The notes under the pieces: model-generated
What the model was told of the DNA's origin: nothing
The model's input: the letters and a program-made list of their open reading frames with translations, nothing else
The model's database searches: none
In this document: piece after piece, positions 1 through 11,078 of the stretch
Position numbering within the stretch: the stretch's first letter is position 1
Layout of the letters: every line of letters begins with the position of its first letter
Origin: Rosa chinensis
Taxonomy: Eukaryota > Streptophyta > Magnoliopsida > Rosales > Rosaceae
DNA length: 64,000 nucleotides
Assembly (NCBI RefSeq): GCF_002994745.2
Contig: NC_037090.1
Location: forward strand, 39,551,001 to 39,615,000
Direction of reading: 5' to 3'
Translations under genes and position numbers: made by a program

Positions 1-327
1 CAGGCAACATGTATAAAACATATTTCTCGCAATACGAAAATTCGTGAAAACATTCCAGCCCTGCTGGTCAAAAGAAATCGAGCTAGTTCCGCTAGCTGAA
101 GGTATCAATCAAATATGGGGAAGAAGTTCTCACCATACAAATAAGGGAGCCTCCCAGGCTCGGGTCGGAGTGTCCCACACTCTGGAGCATCCCATGCTCT
201 GCTCTACTCACCCACGAACACATAGTAAGCAGGGAGGAGTACTAATAGGCTAGCTAGCAATAAATAAAACGACCCAGGTATGGTGGTTTAAAACCACATG
301 AAAACTCGAAAAATCCGTAAGGCTTCC

Positions 328-2461
328 TGATACGCTCAAAGCAAGCATATAATTTAACCCTAGAAATATCATTAGTAGTATAAGCAAGTAGGGATCGTTC
401 TATTCCGGGGATTGAGGGTACACCTGTCAATGTAAGACAATATAAACAATTAAAATAAAACAAAGTATAATATTTACACATATAAACACTATTCACGAAA
501 TTAGGGGGGTTTTAGGTTTTTGGATTTTTCAAAAATTAAAAGAATTAAAACTAAGTATAAACAAAAACACAAATACAAGAATGAAATGTAAGAAACAAAG
601 ATTAAAACCAAGTTCATGATTAAATTCGAATTAACCCAACATTATTCTTCCAAGTCATGTGAAAGGAGTTGATCATGTGAAACATTCAAAAAAGCAAACG
701 ATTTCCCATATTTTACTTTCAACGCTAATTAATCTAAGTGAAAGCACAAAGACTAATCCTATCAAATATGTAATCAAGCCCTAGAAAGCTAGTCAATCAT
801 ACACATTCAACGCAAGAAGCATCAAGAAAGGCTATCAACTCAAGTGCACAACTTAGTATGAATAAGTTCACCTAATTGCAATCCTCTTCAATTGAATTCG
901 ATTTTTGTCCAAAACCTTTACTACTTTCGATTTAAGTTACGCAAAACAAAAAGTTGATTTCATGTTCTTAAATCTAGCACCATTCATATCAAAATCCTAA
1001 GTGTTTCGAACCACATAAGATTAAAATACAAAAGATATCTCTAAAGCAAATTCAATCGAACAATCACACATAAGCAACTTTAGAATCACAACATAGAATT
1101 CGAAATCCTTTATTCAATCATAAAATTTCAGATTATAAACCTTGTTCAAACATAAACGTTAATTAGACAATCTTTAACGAAATCAAACAAGGAGAATCAA
1201 AAGTGATTACAAGAAAGAAGGTTGAATTACACCGTGAATGGAGAGATGGATGAATAACTCGAATGATGAAACAATGAAACTTGAAAGCAAGCTTCAAAGT
1301 GCACGGCTTCAAGGTGGAATGGTGGAGATGCTCACGGCTTGGTCTTGCTTCTTCCTTCCTTGCTTGAAAACGCCAAAGGTTGAACTAGAGAATGGAGAGA
1401 GCTTCCGTGCGTAGAGAGAATTTTCTGAATTGTAAAGTGGTGCCTTGAGACGTCTAGGGTGTAGTATATATAGGGGACGGCATGTCTTGGCCTCCAAGCC
1501 GTGAGTTTTCTGATTTATTTTCCAAGGAATTAAATTAATAATTCTACATGCCTTCCACCAATGAGAAATTGCCAAATAAGCCCTAGTGTGTCTTCCAACC
1601 AATCACAAAACTCCAAGAAGATTCCCTAATATATTCTTGCCGAAATTCCTTGATTATTTTCTGATTTTCTTCTTGTAATTTCGGCCAAAATATACTTAGG
1701 GTTTCTAGGAATGAATCTAGACGCCATTTGGTTCTTTTCTTGATTTCTTTCCATAAACTTCACCCTAGAAAATCTCTTGCGTAATCTTTTATTCTCTCCT
1801 TGATTTTTCACGCCACTTTGCCTCTTCCCTTTGGTTTTCACGGCAAAGCATCCTTAGGGTTAGGGTTTTGCGTCACAAACCCTAATGTCATGGGCTTTGA
1901 TCCATTTTGCCGAAAATCCATAGAGTTCTTGGGCTTCGTTGCTTCAACTTCAAGCTTTGTCTCTTTCGAACGTCAAAACACATCATTTTTCCATTTCTTT
2001 TTCATGGTTGCGTTGAAAACTTGCTTGAGAAGCCTTCCTCCATTTCGCAGGGTTTCCTAGTTGGATTAGGAAAGCTTGTTTCTTCATTTCTGCTCATTTC
2101 TGTGACCCTTTTCGTCTCATATTTGTTCGCCTTAATGTTCGCAAGCTCCTCTTTCCATTCGTGCGTTCATTTCCACTTTTTAGCTCGGAGGTCCTGAAAA
2201 TAGAAACCATACTGAAAATAGAAACTTTCTAAAAATGAAAAATAGAAACTTACTAAAAATGAAAAATAGAAACTTTCCTAAACTGAAAATGGAAACTTGC
2301 CAGAAATGAGAAATGAAAACTACAAAAATGGAAACTTTCTACAATAAGGAACTTTCCCAATCAAAGAATGGAAACTTTCCAAAACAGGGATTTTTCAAGG
2401 AAATGGCGCAGAAAAATGTAGGGAAATGCAGTTAAAACGTCGCATTAAAATGCTCCTATCA
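328..2461 (+). mobile_element. Solo-LTR-like element, family I copy A
   Basis: Begins TGATACGCTCAAAGC and ends GCTCCTATCA, that is TGAT...ATCA ends typical of LTRs. Flanks are CTTCC (323-327) and CTTTC (2462-2466), a 5-bp target duplication with one mismatch. The motif GGATCGTTCTATTCCGGGG near 391-409 and the following AT-rich 700 bp recur at 16300, 35707 and (diverged) 48147. No gag or pol is seen. The right-hand third (2195-2400) holds many short GAAACTT repeats. It is nested inside the larger gypsy-type LTR. Could be a solo LTR or a non-autonomous large LTR element. Confidence 0.65.
2200..2390. repeat. Degenerate short tandem repeat (AAAATAGAAACTT-like)
   Basis: About ten imperfect units built on GAAACTTTCC and AAAATAGAAAC are visible between 2200 and 2390 inside the nested LTR-like element. 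Spacing is irregular, around 15-25 bp. Confidence 0.6.
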
Positions 2462-4140
2462 CTTTCCCAATATCTCACGAGAAAGTACATAATCCAACTA
2501 CGTGGCCCCGCACGCCAAAATATTCTCGAAATCATAAACCATTAGGCAAGAAATAATCGATAAATATAATTCCATCGAAAATCCCATTTTCGAAAAATAT
2601 TCCTGAAATCTCAATATCGACGAATAGAAATATATTATAAATTTCCGGAAATCACCTTGAAAAATAATTGGACGCAAATCACTTAAATCATGATTTCAAA
2701 TAAAAGTCATATATCGGAGATACTTATCGAAATCTCAAAATCCATTTCCAAATCATAATTGAAAATAATTCATAATTAATCTCCGAAAATTAAATCATAA
2801 ATCCAAGGCAAAATATTATGCTCGATAATAAAATGATAAATATATTATTATTTCAGGAAAAATAAATGCATGCATCATTCTTTAAAAATAAAAGTCCACT
2901 CACTGTACTATTCAGGCGATCACGCATACGAGTTCCTTCGTCGAGCAATAACTCGGTACGTCGCCCTGTGCACAATTATTTTCCGTAAATAACCATTCAA
3001 CAATTAAATATGATTCCCAAAATCAAATCCTCATAAATCAACTCTCCACTTCTTCTCGGATTCAACCCAAATTTTACATCTAACACCAATTCGTTATCTT
3101 AAAGGTTCCAAGTCAGAACCGAGAGATATCCGATGGTCGGATTCTCGTAATTCGATAATCGAAACCCTAAACTTCAAAAATTCATAATTAATTCCAAGCT
3201 TCTCCAAAATTCACCAAAATCACAATTACACCTCTATAAACCAAATGTTATTTAAAACAACTAAATTTGGACTTAAAGCTCCACCCTACGCGCCACCACG
3301 CGCCGTCCACAGTGGCGGGGCGTGGGCCCCACGCACCACCGACAACCACCACCAATGGCCACCAAATTTTGGCAGCACCACCTACTCAACATACCCAACA
3401 TTTTTCACAATTACAAGAGATTCCAATTTTACCTTTAAGTGCTCGATATTGGCCGGTGAAGAAAACCCAGAAATTCCAAGAACCCTAGGATCGGGTTTTG
3501 ATCGATTCTCCCTCTACACTGCAAATCGTGGCTCAAGGCCTGGCCTTGGCAAAAACCGCACCTTCGATGGTGGTTTGGTGGCCGAAAACGGCCGGAATCG
3601 CTTGAAATCGACAAAACCTCCATTCGGCTACAGTAAATTTCGCAACTCACTTCCGAGCTCCTCCGGCCTAGCCACCGCAAAACACCACCCCAGGCGTGAC
3701 AAGGAAGAGGGGGCGAGCCTGCCGGTGCGCAGATTCCGTCGTGGGTCGGCCGGAGAAGGAAGAATTCGGAGGAAGAAGAAATCGGCCGAAGAGGAAGAAA
3801 GGGTCGGGGGAGAGGAGAGAGAAAAGCCGGGTAGGTTTCCAAAAATGGAAACTTACCACAGTAACTCGGCTATTTATAGGAAGTTACCGTGAACAGTAAT
3901 TTTAATCTTTCGCTTATAACTTTCAGATACGAACTCCGATTTAAGTGTACCACATGTCCACGGACTCGGTTTAACGTCCTCTACAACTTTCATGAATAAA
4001 ATTTTCTCAAATTTTGACCTGAACAAAAAGTCGATTTTTAGGGCCACTAAACTTATCGAGAACAACTAAAATATAACCGAAATCGTTAACTTTCGTTTTT
4101 CCACAAGTAAACAAATGATATTTTGGTTCGGGGCGTAACA

Positions 4141-4363
4141 ACTGGAATTTAACAATGGCGGAGTCATATTTTGACTGGTTTGGATTTGATCCATGACGCT
4201 TTTGGGTTTTGGTCTTTGGAGCGACTACGGGTGAGGACGGCAAAGGAACGATGAGAAATTGGGAATATTCTGTACTCAACTGCTCCCAAGCATTGTTTTC
4301 CATGTGGTCCTTAACTAGGGGTTTCTTTTCATTAGTTTTTCTTGATGCAGATTGTGTGCCCAT
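4141..4363 (-). pseudogene. Truncated coding scrap of unknown identity
   Basis: Reading the minus strand from an ATG at 4363, a frame stays open with protein-like composition for about 74 codons (starts MGTQSASRKTNEKK, includes VAPKTKTQKRHG) up to the end of the gypsy-type LTR at 4140. Beyond that the frame continues only as LTR sequence. This looks like the first exon of a gene cut by LTR insertion, or a chance frame. I do not recognise the protein, and no conserved motif is visible. The other half of the gene is not in the window. Confidence 0.3.
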
Positions 4364-4384
4364 GGTTAGTGTTTTTGTGTCAAG

Positions 4385-4497
4385 TTATAGACGTATATTA
4401 GGGGCAATAGACTATTGAGGGCAATAAACGTCTATTGGGAGGCATTTATTGCCCCTCTATTGGGGAGCAATAGACGTCTATTGGAGGCAATAGAAGT
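4385..4497. repeat. Palindromic CAATAGACGTCTATTGG cluster
   Basis: At least two palindromic copies of AATA(G/A)ACGTCTATTGG and several half copies (CAATAGA, CTATTGGGG) lie within about 110 bp. A similar cluster based on CCAATAAAA and TTATTGGGG occurs at 58140-58470. The two regions also share CCGG-rich flanks (GACCGGTGAC-like near 5170-5200 and CTCCGGTCACGG near 58050), so they may be ends of one repeat family. Confidence 0.5.
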
Positions 4498-4572
4498 TTT
4501 CAGAAAATTCCAACGGTCGGTGACTGAATTCCGGGGAAAGTTTGCCGAAATCCTGCAAAAGTTGGCCGGAAT

Positions 4573-5147
4573 TAGGGATGGCAAAAATCCCTAACGGGGC
4601 GGAGCTCCATTGGATACCCGCCCCTAATGGGGGGAGAATTCGGGGACAAATGGGGAATGGGGATGGGGATCCCCAATCTCCGCTATCTAAGATTGGAGAT
4701 GGGGCGAGGATGGGGATCACAATACCATCCCCAAACCCGCCCCAATAATATATACATATATTTAACTTATATATATTTTAATTTATTTTTTATAATATAA
4801 ATCACAAATATATACATTTACTACTTTGCTTTAATAGCTACAGTTTTACTTTAATAGTGTTTTGACTTTTGCACTCACTGAATTATGATTTATGAATTTA
4901 ATCATATTTTAAATTTATTTATTGTAGATTTTGATTTTAAAAAAGATAATATGAGAAAAAATTATTTTATTTATTAAATTCTTATTGGGGATTTGAGGCG
5001 GGTTTGGAGGCTTAGTCCCCAATGGGGATGGAGAATCCCCAACATATTTTTATTGGGGATTGGGGCGCGGATAGGGGTAGAAAATGACCCCGGGGATGGG
5101 GATGGTATTGTGATCTCCATCCCCAACCCGCCCCATTGCCATCCCTA
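4573..5147 (+). mobile_element. hAT-type MITE with perfect 8-bp TSD
   Basis: Terminal inverted repeats TAGGGATGGCAAAAAT at the left and, on the opposite strand at the right, TAGGGATGGCAATGGGG. The 8-bp target duplication GCCGGAAT is present at 4565-4572 and 5148-5155. An 8-bp duplication plus a TAGGGATGGCAA start is the signature of plant non-autonomous hAT elements. The 575-bp body is G/C runs (GGGGATGGGG) around an AT-rich core and has no coding capacity. Confidence 0.9.
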
Positions 5148-5155
5148 GCCGGAAT

Positions 5156-6139
5156 CAGGAGACAGGTGACCGGAATCCGACGACCGGTGACTAAAATTCA
5201 GCGGCCGGTAACCAGCTCCGACGAAGTCTCATATGGTTTGTCTCTCTTCCATTCTCTCTCCCTCTCTAAGTAACAAAAGGTGAGGGTAAAATGATATTAA
5301 AAAACAAATATAAAATAAAAATCTTAATGAGATATTAGGGAAAACCTCCTTAGAATGTTTTAGGTAAGAAGGAATTAAAAAAACTTAATCGGGTAAATGG
5401 GAAAAAAAATTCCTAAAAATTAGATAAATGGACAAAAACCCTTCGTATAATCTAAAATTCCACGCACCCCCATTGTAAAACTTAACAAATACCGCGCAGT
5501 GTGTCTCTGTTGACCCTCAATTGAATCAATTCAGCACTTTCAACCCTTAAAAAAAGGCAACATATCCAGTACCTCTCAACGGTGGAATATAACGAGACAA
5601 ATAAACCCAATTTAACAACCTCACCCTACAACATATCCTTTGAACATCATAATCAAAGAAGACATTGCAAATGGACTTTCAGTGAATTCAGATTATCTCA
5701 TAAACCATTTTTGAGAAACGTACAATCATCAGACCAAGGTATTGTCAAAAACAAAAGGAACAAGAAACAAAAACAAAATCTAATACAAATAATTACAACA
5801 GAAAATGCTGTCTACAAGGCACAAAGATGCATATTACTACTTCTGTTTAATCTGAACATTCATTCATTTGCCAATAGTGTCTCAATATTATTACGTCAGA
5901 AACTGTTTACCCAACTCTTCAAAACGAGGAAAAGACAACCACCATCATTCTTGTCCTGTCTTGTAACTACGATGATCAGCAACAATCCATGCAAAATTAA
6001 CCCTCTGAAGCCGCACATATGAAAGTTCTCATTAGTATCAAGAATCCATTTGACCAATACAATGATTAAACTTCAGGAACGCATGCTAAATCCACAAAGA
6101 ATGACAAATTTCAGGAGGCTACCTTTAAGCTCGTCTTTC
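5156..6139. other. SF3B3 downstream flank and probable 3' UTR
   Basis: No gene seen. An open plus-strand frame at 5582-6022 has no recognisable protein features and lies opposite the probable 3' UTR of SF3B3, so it is treated as chance. The stretch 5156-5460 resembles 57860-58100 in inverted orientation (TTAGGTAAG and AATTCCTAAAAATTAG-like motifs). Confidence 0.4.
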
Positions 6140-9100
6140 TTAAATGATCTTATTTCGAATTTCCTCAAGTTTCTTCAGTATCTCTCCAGGAGTTCTGTCC
6201 AACTCATCTGCAATTTTCCTCTGTAGATCCATAGGCAATGTTGGGTACTGCTCACATAGATCCCCATCAATAACATCCTGCAAAATTAATCATTAGCAAA
6301 TTAAAATTAGAACATAAATCCATGTAAAATAAGACACATGAAATACTCAAGAGTCAAAGTAACTCCAGACAAATCAAGGTAATGTAGAAATAAACAGCAG
6401 CTGAATTACCTTAACCGGGAAATAAGCTGATCTGTAAGCCATGTGATCTCTTCCACACAAGGGGGGATGTTCTTGCCTCATATACATCTCCAGGTGAGAA
6501 AAGAAGTCAACATCATCACGGGAGGTGAATGCAAGCAATGCACCCAAACTACCCATCACTGTCCCATAAATGATGCACTCACCACCACCTGGAATGAGAG
6601 ATGCCTTCTGCAAGCAGCTGACCACATCACCAACATGAAACTGCACTATCTCCTCTACTTTGTTGGGAGCACCATTCAACTTCCCCTGCTCCCATTTTAT
6701 CCTCCCACCTGTTGGATCTTCTTCTATCTCATCTGAAACATCCTGTGGTAACCGCACAAAATACACATTTCCAAACTTGTCCGCACCTGCCATGGTATCA
6801 AAATCTATATGGAATGATGCTGTAAGCCATCTTGGAACACAATCATCAGCAAATATATACAGCTGATTCTCATCCCGCCTATACTTGCAGTAGTGGAATG
6901 ACTGCAAAATAAATTAACACCACAGAAAACATAGTTAGTAAAAAACAGTTGGACAAGAATAATAAGTCTTCAGACAGAAAAGCTGCCAATAAAAGAAGCT
7001 AATATCCAGGATGGAAAAGGCTGATATAGCGATATCAACAAAAATTAGAGATTAAAGCTAATCTGGAGACAACACAGATTAGCTTTAATCTCTTTACATA
7101 ATATGTATATTCGAGACAGTACAATATTTAATTCTAATTTGTATGAGAACTTGCACCAAAATTCCAGCTATTGAACTATTCCACAAGAATGTCTTACATA
7201 TAAATTTTTAAGCATCTATAACTTATTTAAGGCTATGTTAGTAAAGGTTGAACTATGTGGAAATTTAGCTAACCAATATGCAAGAAAATATGACACAAAG
7301 GTAATATGGGGATTCTGACCAACATGTATCCAGAAACAAAATGCAGGAGGAAAGGAACCGCAAAAGGAAGACACATGCAAACAACAAGATGAAATTCTAG
7401 ATCTGATAATTGAGAAAGAAGGAAGTACCTCTTGAATGTCACCAACGTAAATTCGATCACGATACGTTTGAATGGATACGATATTGTTGGGAAACAGCTT
7501 ATTTTCACATTTCCTAAGCAGTCTTTTCTTCCCCAAATCATATAGTCTGAGCACTGGTCCTATCCCTGCGAGTAACCTTCCTTGAAACTGACATAAAGCG
7601 AGAGGAACACCATCCACTTGTGTCTTGTGCAAAAGTTCAAGGGACTTTCCATCATCTAGAAATCGATATATTTGAATATATCCTGCAGTTATACTTTTCT
7701 TGGGCCAAAATTGAAGTCCCTTAGCAGTACCCACAGCCAAAAGCGTACCGTACTCCTTATCATGAAAATTCACCGTACATACACTGAATGAGGCCTCGTT
7801 ATCAAGAAGCTCCAGCAAACAGGTTGTAGTTGCTGTCTTTGGGTCAAGAACTCGAATGCAAGAAACCCATTTGTCAGACTCTGCCTTAGGATAGCCATAA
7901 TGCTCATCAGAGAGGGGGTCATCCTCAGTATCACCATTTTCCATCTGCTCAACATTACCATTTCCATTTTCACCTAGTTCTGCAGCCTCAAAGCACTCCT
8001 TTTTTGCAGCTTCACGCTCTTCTGCGGTGAACGCTCCTTGATCACTTTCAATAATTACCAAAAGCTTTCGTTTCACTTGAACCACAAACTTTCTAGGGGT
8101 GTACCTCAGAGGAATAACAGTTTCATTAAATGTTTCTCCCAGTCTTTCAATAGTAAAAACCCTCAAAGCACTGCCAGCAACGGCGACTACACCTTCCGCA
8201 CATTGATCAGATGAAAATGAGGCCGCATATTCAAGAGTCTCATACGATAGGGGTGTTAACAGGAAATGTCCTTGATGAATATAACCAAGCCAGGGGCGAC
8301 TTGACAAACAAAGCATGGCATGCTTGCCTCTTATATTAATAGAAAATAGCTTTGGAGCTCTTAGTCCTAAGAATCGAGAACGGGAATCAGAAAGCTGACC
8401 TGTCACCATATCCACCACTGTTCTGAACAAAATCCCAGTTCGCAGGCCGGCATTAAGGAAAAGGTTGGCAGGATGATCAGCACCATCCTCACCACCAATT
8501 GAAGCCTGAACCTCAAGAAAAAGGAGAGATTCTGGAATTGAAGAAACACTTTGAACACTCAGAATCTGCATACAGTCATCAGGATCCAATGATAATATAC
8601 GAATTGTGTTGTCATATGAACCAACTGCAAGGAAACGAGATCTCTGTCTCCCTTCAGGTACTGGGGCAATGTCCAGACAAGCTACATCTCCAGACATTTC
8701 ATGCTTCTCAACCTCCATCAATTGACCAGTCATATCAACTTCAAAGTATATAAGTTCTCCTCCACTGAGAGCAATAACAACCTGAAGTCTATTGGAGCCA
8801 ACCTTAACAATGGCTCTCTTTCCAGGAGTTCTCCATTCATTGATACGTCCATCTTCCCTAATATGCCTAATGCCATTTGGGTGAACTTGCATAAGAGAAT
8901 CATCACCTATCAAAGACACTGCAAGTGATGGGGTAGTATCAAGAAACCCACTATCACTAACTTCTTCAACTGTCTCACCAATTGAAAGCACAAGAGTAGC
9001 ATTTGCGAATGACACCACAATGTATGCATCAAACTCATCAGTCACATTCTTTTTCACTGTCCAGACTGCACTAGGCACTCCAGGAAGCTCTGACACAGCC

Positions 9101-10434
9101 ATCTCACTGATAGCCAAACCAGGTCTTAGTATCCTGAGGGATGAACGCGGACCCCGTCCACAAAGCGTAAATATCTGAGGTGTTTCTTCTTCAAAGAGAT
9201 TTGAGACCTTCATATCCATTATGGGCATCAAGCTCTCAACCTGATCAATCCTAACAAGGTTCTTCAGTTTTCTAGGCTGGAAAAACAAAGGCTGGAAACC
9301 TTCTTCAGTTTCCATCAAAGAAGCCGAGGAAGACTCCACATCAGGATCTTCACCTATTGCCTGGAATTGGTACAAAGAGTGATTCCCAAACTCTGAAGCA
9401 GCAAACAAAAACCCTGATTTCAATACACAGATTGAAGTTGTAACTGGAATTGTATCAAAGTATTTGATCTTCAATTCTGACACAAGATCATTGTTATGCT
9501 CCAAAGTGACCTTGAATATATCTCCATACTCAGTCTGCAAAAGAAAGAAGAACATGGACTTCTGCTTGTGAGTCGCTGCCGAAACTACAAGAACCCCGCG
9601 CTCAGCAGGCAAATCCGCACGCCTCGGGATCACAGCCCTAACATCCGCTTGTCCCTGGTTCTTATAAATCACAAAGTTTTCCGCACAGACCAGAACACCA
9701 CTCGGCCCATCCCCACCTCCAGGAACAGTAACCAGCAAATTGGCTCCATTATCAACCTGGTCCGACCACTTTCTGGAGACATGGTTAAGCCCCAAATCTA
9801 GCTCATAGAAAGTCAAATGCTTCTGGGCCTCCTTCTCCGCATTCCCACTCGAATCCTGATCCACCTCCGAATAATCCAACTCAATGGCAGCAAAAATAGG
9901 ATTATCAAACCCACAGTCCACCCCACAAATTGAATACACTATAGTATGAGACTTATGAGCTTCCAGCGGGGACGATATGGTCAACCTAGCAGATGTATCT
10001 CTATTCAAAACATAAACTAGTTTCTGCTTTTCACAGGCTCCAACCATAACAGCCCTCCCTTTGGGGTCAATAGCCAAGTACTGACCCGGAACTATCCTCC
10101 TACACCCAGATTTGCCAAAAGTCTCCTGGTGGATCTTATCAAACACATTCTTCTCCTTGTTGTACTCTAGAATAACAATCCGGCCCGAATCGGAACCGAC
10201 TACAATATAGTCTTTCTGAGAGCCAGTGAGCCTAAACTGAGCTAAAGACCTAATGGCGCCGAAAATTTCAACGGAGAGAAGAGTCTGGATCTTACCGTTG
10301 TCGTCGGGGCGAATAAGGTCGAGCACTTTGCCTCTGGCGACGACGATTTCCTGGTGCTTTCCGCCGGAGAAGTTGCCGTTGATGGCGCAGACTATGCCAG
10401 TGGCGCGCTGGAGAGTGAGACTGTAGAGGTACAT
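6140..10434 (-). CDS. SF3B3: Splicing factor 3B subunit 3 (SF3b130/SAP130), 3 exons
   Basis: Core subunit of the SF3b complex of U2 snRNP; in the family it is a nuclear three-beta-propeller scaffold that cradles SF3B1 and SF3B5 during branch-site recognition. CDS = join(10434..7429, 6901..6410, 6277..6140), 1002+164+46 codons, 1211 aa plus stop, close to the usual length of about 1214. All splice junctions are GT/AG at phase 0. The start MYLYSLTLQ, the block HEIVVARGK-like (here HQEIVVARGKVL), the C-terminal CPSF_A block IFADDCVPRW...MAGADKFGN and EHPPLCGRDHM, and the C-terminus ELDRTPGEILKKLEEI match the family. Exon 1 carries the MMS1/DDB1-like propellers and an acidic Asn/Glu-rich loop around codons 820-850. 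No stop or frameshift is seen, so it is probably functional. The frame is open 17 codons upstream but without an ATG. Confidence 0.95.
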
Positions 10435-10439
10435 GGCAT
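10392..10439 (-). CDS. Overlapping upstream ORF on SF3B3 leader
   Basis: An ATG at 10439-10437 lies 5 nt before the SF3B3 start (10434-10432) in a different frame. It encodes 15 codons (MPCTSTVSLSSAPLA) and ends at a TAG inside SF3B3 codons 14-16. The upstream ATG has T at -3 (weak), while the SF3B3 ATG has G at -3, so leaky scanning to the main start is expected. No other ATG lies between the putative TATA box and this one. Confidence 0.5.
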   Translation of the reverse strand: MPCTSTVSLSSAPLA

Positions 10440-10455
10440 GGAGATTTGGGGTCTC

Positions 10456-10553
10456 GAGCGAGTTAGGGTTTTGGAGATTTCGCACAGAGAGAGAGCGACC
10501 CTTTTAGGGTTTTGGACAATTGAGTGAGAGAGTGGAGCTTCAAGATATTTATA
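10456..10553 (-). promoter_or_regulatory. SF3B3 core promoter: TATA box and telo-boxes
   Basis: On the minus strand CTATAAATAT (10553-10545) is a good TATA box about 110 nt upstream of the ATG. Two AAACCCTAA-type telo-boxes follow, at about 10513-10504 (AAAACCCTAAAA) and 10473-10463 (AAAACCCTAAC). Telo-boxes are common in plant promoters of ribosomal-protein and other housekeeping genes, which suits a core splicing factor. A CT-rich initiator stretch (CTCTCTCACTC) lies between. Assignment is by motif only. Confidence 0.55.
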
Positions 10554-10995
10554 GAAGAAGCAATTTAAATGCTACTGTTGGTCCCTGTTTTTAGACAAAA
10601 TTATACTTGGATCCTCGGTTTGCGAATTCAGCCCATTTTGGTCCGACTGCGGATAATAACAATTACTTTTTGTCGTCAAAATGTATTCAACAAGTGTATA
10701 ATTTAGATTAAAGCACTTAAAATCATAATCATTTACATTAATTTCTTCTTTATTTAATTACATCAAGATTACATGAATACTATAGTTATGTTCGAGTTAT
10801 GTTCTTAATAGATACTTTGTTTCAAATACATATTTCAATGATAATATAAAAAAATAAACAATTCAAATCATGATACTACTTTACTATTTGCACTAAAATT
10901 TCGTTGTCTGAGTTTTGTTAATGAAAAATTCTGTTAGCCATAGTACCATGTGTAGAGTTAATCATATTGCTTCGTTTCAGCTTATTTTTTCCTAA
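10554..10995. other. AT-rich intergenic spacer
   Basis: No coding frame or clear repeat structure was recognised between the SF3B3 promoter and the last-exon remnant. Confidence 0.5.
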
Positions 10996-11078
10996 ATTTC
11001 GAATTTCCTCAAGTTTCTTTAGTATCTCTCCAAGAGTCCTATCCAACTCGACCGTAATTTTCCTATGAACAACCATAG
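10996..11078 (-). pseudogene. Remnant of a second SF3B3 last exon
   Basis: The plus-strand stretch TTTCGAATTTCCTCAAG..., continuing to TTTTCCT and CCATAG, aligns base for base with 6151-6234 in SF3B3 exon 3, with roughly 70 of 84 positions identical. It encodes the C-terminal RTPGEILKKLEEI segment in the same orientation as the intact gene. The similarity breaks off at CCATAG where a hAT-like element begins (11076). Nothing else of the second copy is recognisable nearby. It is not from an ordinary processed copy, because no poly-A tail is visible next to it. Confidence 0.75.

Larger units (their letters stand above)
1..4140 (-). mobile_element. Partial Ty3/gypsy-type LTR, minus orientation, cut by window start
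   Basis: The right end reads GGGGCGTAACA at 4130-4140, so on the minus strand the element begins TGTTACGCCCC, a start I associate with plant Ty3/gypsy (chromovirus-like) LTRs. The stretch 3840-4030 is similar to 50590-50760 (shared CCACATGTCCACG, an ACTC-rich stretch and CTCTACAACTTTC), which belongs to a second minus-oriented LTR bounded at 46404-50900. Long open frames at 3245-3892 run on both strands and are GC-rich low-complexity LTR sequence, not a gene. The left end lies outside the window, so whether this is a solo LTR or part of a full element cannot be told. Another element (328-2461) is nested in it. Confidence 0.6.

Noticed and set aside
3245..3892. Plus-strand frame of 215 codons with overlapping minus frames
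   Set aside because: GC-rich stretch of the gypsy-type LTR; open on several frames at once and without family features.
5582..6022. Plus-strand frame of 146 codons
   Set aside because: Lies opposite the SF3B3 3' flank, composition unlike a protein, no recognisable motif.
10435..10485. 17-codon N-terminal extension of SF3B3
   Set aside because: The upstream frame is open but its first codon is GTG (10485), not ATG; the family start MYLYSL is at 10434.
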